Counted from the stretch's first letter, positions 36,307-46,663 are shown. The stretch is DNA of 64,000 nt from Massilia sp. erpn (GCF_024400215.1 NZ_CP053748.1:1178001-1242000), one strand, 5' to 3'. A program made the numbers and translations. The notes: generated by a model not told the origin, from the letters alone.

Positions 36307-38643
36307 ATGACATCATCGAACAAGGCGACGCCTACCCCTGACAACAAGCCCTCGCGCTCGCGCGGCTTCCTGCTGATGGCCCTGGCCTCGCTGGTCGGCC
36401 TGCTGATGGCGGCGGTATTGCTGGTGGTCTTCGGCCTGGCCATGGCCTACCCCAACCTGCCCTCGCTGGACCAGTTGACCGATTACCGGCCCAAGATGCC
36501 GTTGCGCATCTTCTCGGCCGATAATGTGCTGATCGGCGAATTCGGCGAAGAACGCCGCAACCTGGTGCATATCAAGGACATACCCGATGTGATGAAGAAG
36601 GCCGTGCTGGCCATCGAGGACGACCGCTTCTACGAGCATGGCGGCGTCGATTACCTCGGCATCCTGCGCGCGGCCGTGCACAACGCCACCGGCGGCGCGC
36701 GCCAGGGCGCGTCCACCATCACGCAGCAGGTGGCGCGCAACTTCTTCCTCTCCAGCGAACAGACCCTCAAGCGCAAGGCGTATGAAGCCCTGCTGGCCTG
36801 GAAGATCGAACAGAATCTGACGAAGGACCAGATTCTGGAGGTGTATATGAACCAGATTTATCTGGGCCAGCGCGCCTACGGTTTCTCCTCGGCGGCCCAG
36901 ATCTATTTCGGCAAGAACCTGAAGGACATCAGCGTTGCCGAAGCGGCCATGCTGGCCGGTCTGCCGAAAGCGCCGTCGGCCTACAACCCGGTGGTCAATC
37001 CGAAACGTGCCCGCACCCGCCAGCAGTACATCCTGCAGCGCATGGCGCAGCTGGGCTATATCACCCCGGCCCAATTCGAGGCGGCCAAGAACGAACAGCT
37101 CAAGGTGAAGACCGATTCCAGCGAATTCGGCGTGCACGCCGAGTACGTGGCCGAGATGGCGCGCCAGCTGGTGTACGAGCAGTTCAAGGAAGACACTTAC
37201 ACGCGCGGCCTGAACGTGTTCACCACCATCACCAAGGCCGACCAGGACGCGGCCTACCTGGCCCTGCGCCGCGGCGTGATGGATTACGAGAAGCGCCACA
37301 CTTACCGCGGCCCGGAAGCCTATATCGACATCCCGTCGAACAAGGCCGACGCCGACGAAGCCATCGAAACCGAGCTGGCCGAGCATGCCGACAGCGACGA
37401 TATCGTGGCCGCCATCGTGCTTTCGGCCAGCCCGCAGAAAGTGGTGGCCGTCACCGCCTCGGGCGAGGAGATCACCATGACCGGCGCCGCCGTCGAGATG
37501 GGCAAATCCTGGCTGTCGGAAAAAGCCGCGCCGAACCGCCGCATCCGCCGCGGCGCCGTGATCCGCGTAATGCAGGAAGGGAAAGATTGGCAGATTACCC
37601 AGATGCCGGAAATCGAATCGGCCTTCGTTGCCGCCAGCACCGAAGACGGCGCGATCAAGGCCATGGTGGGCGGCTTCGACTTCAACCGCAACAAGTTCAA
37701 CCACGTGACCCAGGCCTGGCGCCAGCCCGGCTCCTCCTTCAAGCCCTTCATCTATTCGGCTTCGCTGGAGCGCGGCCTGTCGCCGGCCACCGTGATCAAC
37801 GATGCGCCGATTTCCTTCGACGCCGGCCAGACCGGTGGCCAGGCCTGGGAGCCGAAGAACTACGACGGCAAGTATGAGGGTCCGATGACCATGCGGCGCG
37901 GCCTGACCAAGTCGAAGAACATGATTTCGATCCGCATCCTGCACAAGATCGGCGCCAAGTACGGCCAGGAATACACCACCCGCTTCGGCTTCGAGCCGGA
38001 GAAGAATCCGCCCTACCTGACCCTGGCCCTGGGCGCCGGTTCGGTGACGCCGCTGCAGATGGCGGGCGCCTATGCGGTGTTTGCCAACGGCGGCTACAAG
38101 GTCACGCCTTACCTGATCTCCAAGGTGACGGATGCGAACGGCAAGGTGCTGTCCCAGGCCAACCCCGACCGCGCCGGCACGGAAAGCAGCCGCGTCATCG
38201 ACGAGCGCAACGCCTTCCTGATGGACAGCATGCTCAAAGACGTGGTGCGTTTCGGCACGGCGACCAAGGCCCTGGTGCTGCGCCGTCCCGATATCGCGGG
38301 CAAGACCGGCACCACCAACGATTCGATCGACGCCTGGTTTGCCGGCTACCAGTCGAAACTGGTGGGCGTGGCCTGGATCGGCTACGACCAGCCGAAGAAC
38401 CTGGGCAACCGCGAAACCGGCGGCGGCCTGGCCTTGCCGATCTGGATCGGCTTTATGCAGAAGGCGCTGAAAAACATTCCGATCGAGGATAGGCCGGTGC
38501 CGGAAGGCATCATCATGGCCGACGGTGAATACTTCTATGCCGAGAACCCGCCGGGCGTGGGTGTGCAAAGCCTGGAAGGCAATGCGCGCGGCACGCCGGC
38601 CGAGGAAAAGGCCAGGGATGCCGTGAAGAACGAACTGTTCTGA
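36307..38643 (+). CDS. mrcA: penicillin-binding protein 1A
   Basis: A 778-residue bifunctional peptidoglycan synthase. An N-terminal membrane anchor (about residues 18-45) is followed by the GT51 glycosyltransferase domain with catalytic EDDRFYEHGG, then QGASTITQQVARN and KIEQNLTKDQILEVYMNQIYLG. An OB-like insert (about residues 345-440) precedes the transpeptidase with SxxK in PGSSFKPF, SKN, and KTGTTND. It polymerises and cross-links glycan in the periplasm. It is divergent from pilM and has a strong terminator. Confidence 0.97.
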   Translation: MTSSNKATPTPDNKPSRSRGFLLMALASLVGLLMAAVLLVVFGLAMAYPNLPSLDQLTDYRPKMPLRIFSADNVLIGEFGEERRNLVHIKDIPDVMKKAVLAIEDDRFYEHGGVDYLGILRAAVHNATGGARQGASTITQQVARNFFLSSEQTLKRKAYEALLAWKIEQNLTKDQILEVYMNQIYLGQRAYGFSSAAQIYFGKNLKDISVAEAAMLAGLPKAPSAYNPVVNPKRARTRQQYILQRMAQLGYITPAQFEAAKNEQLKVKTDSSEFGVHAEYVAEMARQLVYEQFKEDTYTRGLNVFTTITKADQDAAYLALRRGVMDYEKRHTYRGPEAYIDIPSNKADADEAIETELAEHADSDDIVAAIVLSASPQKVVAVTASGEEITMTGAAVEMGKSWLSEKAAPNRRIRRGAVIRVMQEGKDWQITQMPEIESAFVAASTEDGAIKAMVGGFDFNRNKFNHVTQAWRQPGSSFKPFIYSASLERGLSPATVINDAPISFDAGQTGGQAWEPKNYDGKYEGPMTMRRGLTKSKNMISIRILHKIGAKYGQEYTTRFGFEPEKNPPYLTLALGAGSVTPLQMAGAYAVFANGGYKVTPYLISKVTDANGKVLSQANPDRAGTESSRVIDERNAFLMDSMLKDVVRFGTATKALVLRRPDIAGKTGTTNDSIDAWFAGYQSKLVGVAWIGYDQPKNLGNRETGGGLALPIWIGFMQKALKNIPIEDRPVPEGIIMADGEYFYAENPPGVGVQSLEGNARGTPAEEKARDAVKNELF

Positions 38644-38649
38644 TAAACA

Positions 38650-38676
38650 AAGGGGACCGCGGTCCCCTTTTTTTTT
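38650..38676 (+). terminator. Rho-independent terminator of mrcA
   Basis: Stem AAGGGGACC/GGTCCCCTT (38650-38658, 38661-38669) followed by an uninterrupted T run that reaches the stop codon of the convergent cyaY gene. Confidence 0.85.
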
Positions 38677-39016
38677 ATGCCTGTTCCGAAATCACCACCG
38701 GCGCGCCGCCGGACTGGTGGGCCGTGATGACCGTCAACGCTTCGAACAGTTCGGTGTTATCGCGCGTGTCGCGCCATTTGCCGTCGACCTGGCGGTAGTG
38801 GAAGCCGCCGGTGCGCGCCGCCACCCAGATTTCTTTCATGGCGGCCTGGCTGTTGACGATCACCTTGGAACCGTTGTGCACAAACTCGATTTCCAGCACA
38901 TTGCCGCTGCGGCTGCACTCGACGTCGAGCATGTCCTGTTCGAACAGGCGGTCATAGGCGGCTTCGATGGCGGACAGGGTGGCGTCGGCCAGGTCCAAAA
39001 ATTCCGATTCGGTCAT
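38675..39016 (-). CDS. cyaY: frataxin-like iron-sulfur assembly protein CyaY
   Basis: A 113-residue CyaY. The N-terminal helix MTESEFLDLADATLSAIEAAYD is followed by a five-to-six-strand sheet (DVECSRSGNVLEIEFVHNGSKVIVNSQ, KEIWVAARTGGFHYRQVDGKWRDT), with the acidic first helix that binds iron. It regulates IscS and Fe-S cluster assembly. The start has GGAG upstream. It is divergent from lptM, and the two start regions are close together. Confidence 0.95.
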   Translation of the reverse strand: MTESEFLDLADATLSAIEAAYDRLFEQDMLDVECSRSGNVLEIEFVHNGSKVIVNSQAAMKEIWVAARTGGFHYRQVDGKWRDTRDNTELFEALTVITAHQSGGAPVVISEQA

Positions 39017-39056
39017 GCTAAACTCCAAGCTCTCTGATCAAACCGTGATTTTAATC

Positions 39057-39260
39057 GTGAAGTCCACTCTTGCGCTGATTGGCGTTCTCGCCACCTGCCT
39101 GCTGCTGTCCGCCTGCGGCCAGACCGGCCCCCTGTATATGCCGAAAACCCAGACCAAGGCCGGCGGCTCCACCGCGCCGGGCAAGCCTGGCGCCGCGCCC
39201 GCTGCGTCGCCCGTTCCGGCCCCAGCTGCGGCCACCCCGCCCGTCTCACAACAACAGTAA
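39057..39260 (+). CDS. lptM: small lipoprotein LptM (YifL-like)
   Basis: A 67-residue lipoprotein with GTG start. LATCLLLSACGQTGPLYMPK contains the lipobox LSAC and the conserved CGQxGPLYxP motif of LptM, which helps mature the LptDE lipopolysaccharide translocon. The rest is a Pro/Ala-rich tail. The start is uncertain because no strong ribosome site is visible. It lies three bases before lysA, a conserved cyaY / lptM-lysA arrangement. Confidence 0.88.
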   Translation: MKSTLALIGVLATCLLLSACGQTGPLYMPKTQTKAGGSTAPGKPGAAPAASPVPAPAAATPPVSQQQ

Positions 39261-39263
39261 TCC

Positions 39264-40541
39264 ATGTCCCATTTCGCTTACCAGAACGGCGTGCTGCACG
39301 CCGAGGGCGTCGCCCTGAACGCCATCGCCGAGCAATACGGCACGCCGACCTACATCTATTCCAAGGCCCAGCTGCTGGGCAACTTCGCCGCCTATGCCGA
39401 CGCCTGCGCCGGCCGCGACGCGCTGGTCTGCTATGCGATGAAGGCCAATTCCAACCTGGCCATCCTGGATCTTCTGGCGCGCCAGGGCGCCGGCTTCGAC
39501 ATCGTGTCCGGCGGCGAGCTGCTGCGCGTGATCGCGGCGGGCGGCGATCCGCGCAAGGTGATCTTCTCGGGCGTGGGCAAGAGCGTGGACGAGATGCGCC
39601 TGGCGCTGACGCACGACATCCTGTGCTTTAACGTGGAATCGATTCCCGAGCTGCACCGCCTAAACGAGGTGGCGGGCAGCATGGGCAAGCAGGCGCGCAT
39701 TTCGCTGCGCGTGAATCCGAACGTGGACGCCAAGACCCATCCATATATCGCCACTGGCTTGAAGGCGAACAAATTCGGCGTGGCCTTCAGCGATGCGCTG
39801 GCCACCTACCGCACCGCCGCCAGCCTGCCGCACCTGGATGTGTGCGGCATCGACTGCCATATCGGCTCGCAGCTGCTGGACGACGCGCCACTGCTGGAAG
39901 CACTCGACAAGCTGATCGAGCTGATCGACACGCTCGACGCCGAAGGCATCCACCTGCACCACCTGGATATCGGCGGCGGCCTGGGCGTGGACTATGGCGA
40001 GGTGGGCGAAGGTGCGCCGGTGGCCGTGGGCGATTATCTGGGCCGCCTGTTCCGCCGCGTCGACGCCTGGCGCGCCGCGCGCCATGGCGGCAAGCCGATC
40101 AAGGTGATCTTCGAGCCGGGCCGCTCCATCGTCGGCAATACCGGCGTGCTGCTGACGCGCGTGGAATTCCTCAAGCATGGCGAAGAGAAGAATTTCTGCA
40201 TCGTCGATGCGGCCATGAACGATATGGCCCGTCCGGCCCTGTACCAGGCCTGGATGGATATGCAGCCGGTGCTGCAGTCCGCCACCGCCGGCGAGACTTT
40301 CGACGTGGTGGGGCCGATCTGCGAATCCGGCGACTGGCTGGCGCGCGAACGCGCGCTGGCGGTGGCGCCCGGCGATCTGCTGGTGATGCACACGGCGGGC
40401 GCTTATGGCATGACCATGGCCTCGAACTACAACACGCGCGGCCGCGCCGCCGAAGTGATAGTCGATGGCGATCAGGTTCACCTGGTACGCCGCCGCGAAA
40501 CGCCGCAAGAGCTGTTCGCACTGGAGTCGGTGCTCAAATAA
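39264..40541 (+). CDS. lysA: diaminopimelate decarboxylase
   Basis: A 425-residue fold-III PLP enzyme converting meso-diaminopimelate to lysine. CYAMKANSN carries the PLP Lys near residue 59, GCDIDCHIGSQ-like CGIDCHIGSQ and HHLDIGGGLGVDY contribute to PLP and phosphate binding, EPGRSIVGN follows, and the C-terminal active-site Cys is in VGPICESGDW. The length matches the family. It is co-directional with lptM and followed by a 13-bp hairpin (40547-40579) without a T tract. Confidence 0.97.
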   Translation: MSHFAYQNGVLHAEGVALNAIAEQYGTPTYIYSKAQLLGNFAAYADACAGRDALVCYAMKANSNLAILDLLARQGAGFDIVSGGELLRVIAAGGDPRKVIFSGVGKSVDEMRLALTHDILCFNVESIPELHRLNEVAGSMGKQARISLRVNPNVDAKTHPYIATGLKANKFGVAFSDALATYRTAASLPHLDVCGIDCHIGSQLLDDAPLLEALDKLIELIDTLDAEGIHLHHLDIGGGLGVDYGEVGEGAPVAVGDYLGRLFRRVDAWRAARHGGKPIKVIFEPGRSIVGNTGVLLTRVEFLKHGEEKNFCIVDAAMNDMARPALYQAWMDMQPVLQSATAGETFDVVGPICESGDWLARERALAVAPGDLLVMHTAGAYGMTMASNYNTRGRAAEVIVDGDQVHLVRRRETPQELFALESVLK

Positions 40542-40575
40542 GCACCCTGGGCCGCGCACTGATATGGTGCGCGGC

Positions 40576-41516
40576 TCAGTCCTCGGGACCGTCGGCGAAG
40601 ATTGCCTCGAGACTCAATTCCTCCGCGACGCGGTCGGCCCACAGATTGAACGCCTCCTCATTCGCGTGTTCCATTTGCTTCAGATACTGTTCCGGTAAGG
40701 CGCCAAAGCGTCTTTCCAAGACGCGCTGCAGGATTTCCTGCATACCGGCCATCTTCCAGCCACCTGAAATCAGCTCGACAAATGTATCGAAGTCGGGGGG
40801 ATCAACCTTCATTTTCGCTTCTCCCTTCGTGTACATCGTAGTTTTCCCTAGCCCTTCTGGCAAGCTCGACCGCACCCATCGCAACATACTCCGCTGTAGC
40901 TGAATCGATGGCTTCCCCCTCATCCAACGAGAGATCGATACGATCAGTTTCATTATTTGCTGAGGAGTTTGCTGTTGACGCAGGCAAAGCAGCGCCACGA
41001 CGACATTGCTGAAATCAGGGTCGGCTTTAAGCAATTTCATCACATCCAGCAGGAGATAGCGCTGCTGAGCTTGAAGAAACTCCATGCCAGGAGGACAAGG
41101 CGCGATCAGGCCGGCCAGGTCTGGGCTAGCGGTCCAGCGCCGCGCGCCGCTGTAGAGCACGAGCGGCAGGATGGGTGGCAGCTGATGCGGGGCGGGTAGT
41201 TCGTGGCGCTTGACCAGATCCTGCTACATCAGGCCGATATACACCTGCATGCGCAAGGCCATCCAGGGATCAGGCGTGGACTGGAATTCAAGCAGGATGT
41301 AGAGGTAGAGCCATTGCCGGCCACTCTCAGCTTCCACACCATATCGCTGTGGCGCTGGGCGCCCTCCTCGCCCACATAGCTGCCACTGACGCGTTCCAGG
41401 GTGCCCAGCTCCAGCTGGCTCAGCCAGTCTGGCGGGAGAAAGCCGCGCAGCAGGTCGGCCACCATTTCGGGATGGGAGAAGAGTTGCCGGTATGCGCTGT
41501 CGTGCTGGTTCGCCAT
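40576..41516 (-). pseudogene. broken Rpn-family (transposase_31-like) nuclease gene
   Basis: The N-terminal piece (41516 downward) reads MANQHDSAYRQLFSHPEMVADLLRGFLP, the typical opening of Rpn/YhgA recombination-promoting nucleases. Reading frame is lost between about 41335 and 41310. The -YLYILLEFQSTPDPWMALRMQVYIGLM segment continues in another frame, hits TAG at 41224-41226, then resumes in that frame as QDLVKRHELPAP...LVLYSGARRW to 40576. In homologs the stop position is expected to be Tyr (GLxYQDL). One frameshift plus one nonsense codon indicates a decayed PD-(D/E)XK nuclease of mobile character. Confidence 0.8.
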
Positions 41517-41595
41517 GGTCCATTGTAGGGAGGCCAGGCGGTGCTGCGGCGGGCGGGGATGCGCAGGCTTTGCGCATCCTCAAGCAGCGCATGCC

Positions 41596-42246
41596 TTAGT
41601 GGCAGCAGCCGGAACAGCCTTTGGCGGCGGCCGGCGCGGCGGCGCGCTTGCTGTAGGCCCACCACAGGCGCACGCCGAGCAGCGCGGCGACAATCAGGCC
41701 GAACAGGATGGGCTGGCTGAAATCGTGCTTGCCCGCCTTCATCCACCAGAAATGCAGGATGCCCAGCGGCGCAATGATGTAGACCAGCCGGTGCAGCCAC
41801 TGCCAGCGCTTGCCGCCCAGGCGCTTGACCATGCCGTTGGTGCTGGTGACAGCCAGCGGCAGCAGCAGCACGAAGGCGCTGAAGCCGACGGTGATGAAGG
41901 GCCGCTTCAGCACGTCCTTCCACATCGCCTGCACGTCGAAGAAATGGTCGAACCAGAGGAAGGTGAGGAAGTGCAGGAAGGCGTAGAAGAAGGCATACAG
42001 GCCCAGCATGCGGCGCAGGCGGATCAGCCAAGGCCATTGCAACAGGCGGCGCAGCGGCGTCACCGCCAGCGTGAGGCAGAGGAAGTACAAGGTCCAGTCA
42101 CCCGTGCCGCGCGTGATGAATTGCAGCGGCTCGACCAGTTGGCCGCTGGCCGTGAGCCAGGCCATGCGCACAAAGGGCAGCAGCGCCAGCAAGAAGACGG
42201 CGAGCTTGATGCGGGACAGCTGTTTGGGGGTGGGGAAAAAGTCCAT
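41596..42246 (-). CDS. msrQ: MsrQ heme-binding membrane subunit
   Basis: A 216-residue, six-helix ferric-reductase-like membrane protein (YedZ). It carries heme b and passes quinone electrons to MsrP for repair of oxidised methionines in the periplasm. Histidines in FLHFLTF, WLHRLVYI and GILHFWWMK are candidate heme ligands. The tail has KGCSGCCH, an unusual Cys/His cluster at the C-terminus. It follows msrP by five bases in one operon. Confidence 0.94.
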   Translation of the reverse strand: MDFFPTPKQLSRIKLAVFLLALLPFVRMAWLTASGQLVEPLQFITRGTGDWTLYFLCLTLAVTPLRRLLQWPWLIRLRRMLGLYAFFYAFLHFLTFLWFDHFFDVQAMWKDVLKRPFITVGFSAFVLLLPLAVTSTNGMVKRLGGKRWQWLHRLVYIIAPLGILHFWWMKAGKHDFSQPILFGLIVAALLGVRLWWAYSKRAAAPAAAKGCSGCCH

Positions 42247-42251
42247 AGTGT

Positions 42252-43229
42252 TCAGAAATACTTCTTCAAATCCATGCCGGTATACAGCGAAGCGACATCG
42301 CTATAGCCGTTGAACATCAGCGTCTTGCGCTTGCGCACGAAGAAGCCGTCCTCGCCGATGCGGCGCTCACTGGCTTGCGACCAGCGCGGGTGGTCGACTT
42401 CGGGATTCACGTTCGAGTAAAAACCGTATTCCGAGGGCGCAGCCAGATTCCAGGCGGTGCGCGGCATATCGCGCACGAAGCGGATCTTGACGATGGACTT
42501 GGCCGACTTGAAGCCATACTTCCACGGCACCACGATGCGCACCGGCGCGCCATTCTGCTTGGGCAGGGTTTCGCCATACATGCCCAGGGTGAGCAGGGTC
42601 AGCGGATGGTTGGCTTCGTCCAGGCGCAAGCCTTCCACATATGGCCATTGCAGCACGCGGCTGCCCACGCCGGGCATCTGCTTCTTGTCGGCCAGGGTGA
42701 TGAATTCCACGTATTTGACGTTGCCGGTCGGTTCGACGCGCTTGATCAGTTCGGATAGCGAGTAGCCGACCCAGGGAATCACCATCGACCAGCCTTCCAC
42801 GCAGCGCAGGCGGTAGACGCGCTCTTCCAGCGGCGCCAGCTTGAGCAGGGCATCCAGATCGAGGGTCAGGGGCTTTTTCACCTCGCCCTCGATGCTCACG
42901 GTCCAGGGCTGGGTTTTCAGCGTGTGCGCATTCTGCGCCGGGTCGCTTTTGTCGGTGCCGAACTCGTAGAAATTATTGTAGCTGGTCGCGTCCTTGTAAG
43001 CGCTTTGCTTGTCGAGGGCGGAATAGGCGGGATTGAGCTTGGCGGCCAGTTTCGGATTCAAGCCCTGGGCCAGGGCTTCATGATCCAGGGCTTCGAGCAG
43101 GGCGCCGCCGGCCACCGCGCCCAGCGCCATCTGGCGCAGGAAACTGCGGCGCGATTCGAAGACGGCGCGGGGAGTGATTTCAGATGGAAACGGCAGGTCG
43201 ATGCCGTTTGGACTCCGTTTGATCAACAT
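42252..43229 (-). CDS. msrP: MsrP molybdopterin methionine sulfoxide reductase
   Basis: A 325-residue periplasmic protein (YedY). The Tat signal [21 protein letters not shown] is followed by the sulfite-oxidase fold with the molybdenum-ligand Cys in [15 protein letters not shown] and the [13 protein letters not shown] region. It reduces methionine sulfoxide in periplasmic proteins using electrons from MsrQ. The start was chosen to give the Tat signal. It is the first gene of the msrPQ operon. Confidence 0.95.
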   Translation of the reverse strand: MLIKRSPNGIDLPFPSEITPRAVFESRRSFLRQMALGAVAGGALLEALDHEALAQGLNPKLAAKLNPAYSALDKQSAYKDATSYNNFYEFGTDKSDPAQNAHTLKTQPWTVSIEGEVKKPLTLDLDALLKLAPLEERVYRLRCVEGWSMVIPWVGYSLSELIKRVEPTGNVKYVEFITLADKKQMPGVGSRVLQWPYVEGLRLDEANHPLTLLTLGMYGETLPKQNGAPVRIVVPWKYGFKSAKSIVKIRFVRDMPRTAWNLAAPSEYGFYSNVNPEVDHPRWSQASERRIGEDGFFVRKRKTLMFNGYSDVASLYTGMDLKKYF

Positions 43230-43312
43230 GGCAACTCCAGGAAAAAGGTGCGGGCTTGCTGCTTTGGTCGGGCCAGATAGCGAAACCTTACACCTCTTTC
43301 CTGAAAGCTGGT

Positions 43313-44464
43313 TTAAAGCTTGCCGTAGGAATGCAGGCCGGAGAGGAACATATTGACGCCAAGGAAGGCAAACGTCGTCACCAGCAGGCCCACCAGCGCC
43401 CACCAGGCCAGGAAGCGGCCGCGCAGGCCCGTCACCAGGCGCATATGCAGCCATGCCGCATAGTTGAGCCAGACGATCAGGGCCCAGGTCTCTTTCGGGT
43501 CCCAGGACCAGTAGCCGCCCCAGGCTTCGGCCGCCCACAGCGCGCCCAGGATGGTGGCGATGGTGAAGAAGGCGAAGCCGGCCGAGATCGACTTGTACAT
43601 CACGTCGTCCAGCACATCCAGCGCCGGCAGGCGGTCCACCAGGTAGCCAGAGGATTTCAGCAGGTAGGCGCCGGCCACCATGGCCGCCAGCGAGAAGGTG
43701 CCGTAGCCGATGAAGTTGGCCGGGACGTGGATCTTCATCCACCAGCTTTGCAGGGCCGGCACCAGGGGCTGGATTTCCGCCGCGTCGCGCGACACGGTGT
43801 ACCACAGCAGGAAGCCGACGGCGGCCGAAATCACCAGCAGCACGAACGCGCCCAGCTGCTGGGTGTTGTAGCGTTTTTCATAGTAGAGGTAGAACATCGC
43901 CGTGATCAGAGAGAACAGGATGAAGACCTCGTACAGATTGGAAATGGGGATGTGGCCGACGTCGGCGCCGATCAGGTAGGACTCGTACCAGCGCACCAGC
44001 ATGCCGGTGGTGCCCAGGATCACGCCGGCCCAGCACAGCTTGGAACCGACGGTGAAGCCCATGCCCGAACGCAGGCCCAGGCCGATCATATAGAACAGGG
44101 TGGAGAGGAAGAACATCACGCTCATCCACAGGATCGCCGACTGGCTCGACAGCATATTGCGCAGCCAGAATTTCTGGTTCGCCATATTCAAGTCGCCCGC
44201 ATACAGCGCGATGGCGGCCAGTGCCAGCACGGCCGTCAGCGGCATCAGCCAGCGCACCGGCTTCCAGTGCCAGCCCAGGGCGGCAAAGGTGGGTGCGCAG
44301 GCGAGCAGGATCACTTTTTCATAAATGTCCATATACGCGCCGAAGCGGTTCAGCGCGAACAGGGCGGCGCCCAGCAGGCCAACGGCGAACAGCCAGTCGA
44401 TCCAGTTAAGGCGCTTGAAATAGCCGGGCGCCTCGGTATAGGTTTGGGTTTGCGTGATTTCCAT
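43313..44464 (-). CDS. ccsB: System II cytochrome c biogenesis protein CcsB/CcsA
   Basis: A 383-residue integral membrane protein with about eight helices. The tryptophan-rich WWD-type motif is visible as [31 protein letters not shown], the heme-handling signature of CcsA-type proteins. With ResB it exports heme and attaches it to CxxCH of apocytochromes c. The chosen ATG has GAGAGG upstream. It lies 27 bases after resB. Confidence 0.95.
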   Translation of the reverse strand: MEITQTQTYTEAPGYFKRLNWIDWLFAVGLLGAALFALNRFGAYMDIYEKVILLACAPTFAALGWHWKPVRWLMPLTAVLALAAIALYAGDLNMANQKFWLRNMLSSQSAILWMSVMFFLSTLFYMIGLGLRSGMGFTVGSKLCWAGVILGTTGMLVRWYESYLIGADVGHIPISNLYEVFILFSLITAMFYLYYEKRYNTQQLGAFVLLVISAAVGFLLWYTVSRDAAEIQPLVPALQSWWMKIHVPANFIGYGTFSLAAMVAGAYLLKSSGYLVDRLPALDVLDDVMYKSISAGFAFFTIATILGALWAAEAWGGYWSWDPKETWALIVWLNYAAWLHMRLVTGLRGRFLAWWALVGLLVTTFAFLGVNMFLSGLHSYGKL

Positions 44465-44491
44465 TATTCCTCTCCACAACGTAGCAACAGC

Positions 44492-46579
44492 TTACGCCGA
44501 TTGCGGCAGTTTTTCCTTCATTTCGGTGAATTCCTTATCGAAGTCCAGGGTGCGGCGCTGGGTGCTCATGGCCATCAGCGCGTGCGTGCCCTGCCCTTCG
44601 TCCTTGATCCAGACCCACAGGCGGCGTTCGCGGATATAGAACATGGAGAACACGCCCAGTACCAGGAACAGGCAGCCGAGGTAGACCACGGTCTTGCCGG
44701 GCGACTTCGTGACCTGGAAGACCGAAGCCTTCACTTCGGTGAATTCGTCGAGCTGCAGATAGATCGGGGCGCCGTAGAAGAAGGCATCCGACAGGGCATT
44801 GGTGGCCAGCTGCAGATAGCGCGCATGCTTTTCGTCGGCCGCGACCGGAGCCATGCCCTCCTTGTCGCGCGCGATCTGCCACAGCTCCCACAGCGTGCCG
44901 TTCAGGATCTTCATGAAGATGTCGGCGGCCTTGGACTGCTCCTGCTCCGGCACTTTTTCCAGGAAGCGGGTGATGGCCATGAAACCGCCCTGCTTGTCGT
45001 CGCCGGCGAAGATTTCCAGGCTCTTCAGCGCGGAATCGCGCAGCTGCAGGTTCAGCGCGGCATTCGCGGCGAAAGCCGGCGCGGCGCGGCGTGCATAGCG
45101 TTCAGCGGCAGCAGCGCGCAGGGCCGGGTCTTGCAGGGCGGCGCGCAGGCGCATCCAGTCGCGCACGCTATGCTCGTCGTCGGCCGGGATGCGCAGATAG
45201 CTGAAAGGATCGTTCGGGTTGGCGCGCACGCCGGCCAGGAAGACGGTCGCGCCTTCCAGCTCCAGCGGCTGCATATAGTTCTGGAATTCGCGCGCCTGGC
45301 CGGTCTTGTCGCGCAGCTTGTACTGCACGCTGGGGCCGACGTTCTTCAAATCCTTGTTGTTGGCGGTCTTGGCGGCCGAACCCAGGTGCTTGTCCAGGCT
45401 GCGCGCGAATTCCTGGTTCAAGTCCTCGCCCTTGGTCACGGCGCGCGCATCCTGGCTGGCCATGTTTTCCACATTGAAGGGACGGAAGCCCGACCATTCG
45501 ATGGTGTAGTCCTCGGTCATCGGCGTCGTGGCGTTGACCTCGCCGTTCAGTTCGAACTGCCCGGACTGGGCGCCCTTCATCGGGTAGCCTTTGAGCTTGA
45601 GCTTGGTGCCGCCGTCTTCGAAGCTGGACTGGTAGACGGCCAGGCCCTTGTAGACCAGGGGCTTGTTGACTTCGATGGTGGCGGGGAAGGTTTTGCCGTT
45701 CTCCTTGTCGCGGATCAGCACATCGCTGGCGAACAGCTTGGGCATGCCGGTGCTGTAGAAATCGATGGTGAATTTCTTCAGCTCGATGGTGAACGGCAAT
45801 TCCTGGATCAGCACGCCATCGGCGCGCGGGATGATGGCCGTATCGCTGGCCTGGCCTTCGGGAATCGCGGTATTGGCGCGGAAGGTCGGGTTGGCCTGGC
45901 TCAGGCGGTGCTGCTTGGGAATCTCGGAAATCAGGCCGCCGCCGGTGAACGGGGTCTTGCCCATGGTCCATTCCTGCAAGCGGATCGGCATATCGGAATC
46001 GAGCAGGCCGCCGACGCAGATGATGACGATGGCGGCGTGGGCGAAGATATAGCCGAATTTATTGCCGGCGCCGCGCTTGGCGGTCAGCAGCAAGGCCTGG
46101 TCTTTTTCGATGATGCGGGTCTGGTAGCCGGCGTGCTGCAGGCGGGTGGCCGTCTGCTGGGCCAGCGCGGCGCGCGCCAGCGGCGTGGTCCATTCACTGT
46201 GGTGGTGGAAGTTGCGCAGCGACTGCTCGCGCACATGTTCGCGCCAGCTGCGCATATCTTTCAGCATCTTGGGCGTATTGCGCATGATGCAGAGCGAGGT
46301 CGAAACCACCAGGAAGCCCATGATGAGCAGGAACCACCAGGCGGAGTACACCGCATACAAGCTCAGCTTATTGAAGACTTCGAACCAGAAGGGACCAAAC
46401 TGGTTGATGTAATTGCTCATGGCCTGGTTCTGCTGCAGCACCGTGCCGAGGATCGAGGCGATTGCTATCATCGTCAGAAGACTGATAGCAAAGCGCATCG
46501 AGGACAGCAGCTCAAACGCTTCGTGCAGAGTGGGTCGGTGGCTGGCCGGCGGGGCGGCGGTGGTACTGGCGGTGCTCAT
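44492..46579 (-). CDS. resB: System II cytochrome c biogenesis protein ResB
   Basis: A 695-residue membrane protein with three helices in the first 200 residues, a large periplasmic region, and a final helix near residue 640 (VVYLGCLFLVLGVFSMFYI). A histidine in RNFHHHSEWTTP and others may carry heme. It pairs with CcsB to form the heme-lyase complex. It is preceded by cytochrome c4, a likely substrate, and followed by ccsB. Confidence 0.94.
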   Translation of the reverse strand: MSTASTTAAPPASHRPTLHEAFELLSSMRFAISLLTMIAIASILGTVLQQNQAMSNYINQFGPFWFEVFNKLSLYAVYSAWWFLLIMGFLVVSTSLCIMRNTPKMLKDMRSWREHVREQSLRNFHHHSEWTTPLARAALAQQTATRLQHAGYQTRIIEKDQALLLTAKRGAGNKFGYIFAHAAIVIICVGGLLDSDMPIRLQEWTMGKTPFTGGGLISEIPKQHRLSQANPTFRANTAIPEGQASDTAIIPRADGVLIQELPFTIELKKFTIDFYSTGMPKLFASDVLIRDKENGKTFPATIEVNKPLVYKGLAVYQSSFEDGGTKLKLKGYPMKGAQSGQFELNGEVNATTPMTEDYTIEWSGFRPFNVENMASQDARAVTKGEDLNQEFARSLDKHLGSAAKTANNKDLKNVGPSVQYKLRDKTGQAREFQNYMQPLELEGATVFLAGVRANPNDPFSYLRIPADDEHSVRDWMRLRAALQDPALRAAAAERYARRAAPAFAANAALNLQLRDSALKSLEIFAGDDKQGGFMAITRFLEKVPEQEQSKAADIFMKILNGTLWELWQIARDKEGMAPVAADEKHARYLQLATNALSDAFFYGAPIYLQLDEFTEVKASVFQVTKSPGKTVVYLGCLFLVLGVFSMFYIRERRLWVWIKDEGQGTHALMAMSTQRRTLDFDKEFTEMKEKLPQSA

Positions 46580-46632
46580 GCGGATGTCTTCACAAAAGGG
46601 ACGGAACCAGGCAGGCAGGAGGATACCAATAA

Positions 46633-46663
46633 AAAGGGCAGCCCGCTTACGCGGCCGCCCTTT
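46633..46663 (-). terminator. terminator of cytochrome c4 gene
   Basis: An imperfect stem with outer arms AAAGGGC / GCCCTTT and GC-rich inner pairs. On the minus strand it ends in CCCTTTTTATT, about 70-100 bases after the cytochrome stop. Confidence 0.7.

Noticed and set aside
40547..40579. 13-bp hairpin after lysA as a terminator
   Set aside because: The stem is strong but there is no T tract on either strand, so intrinsic termination is not supported.
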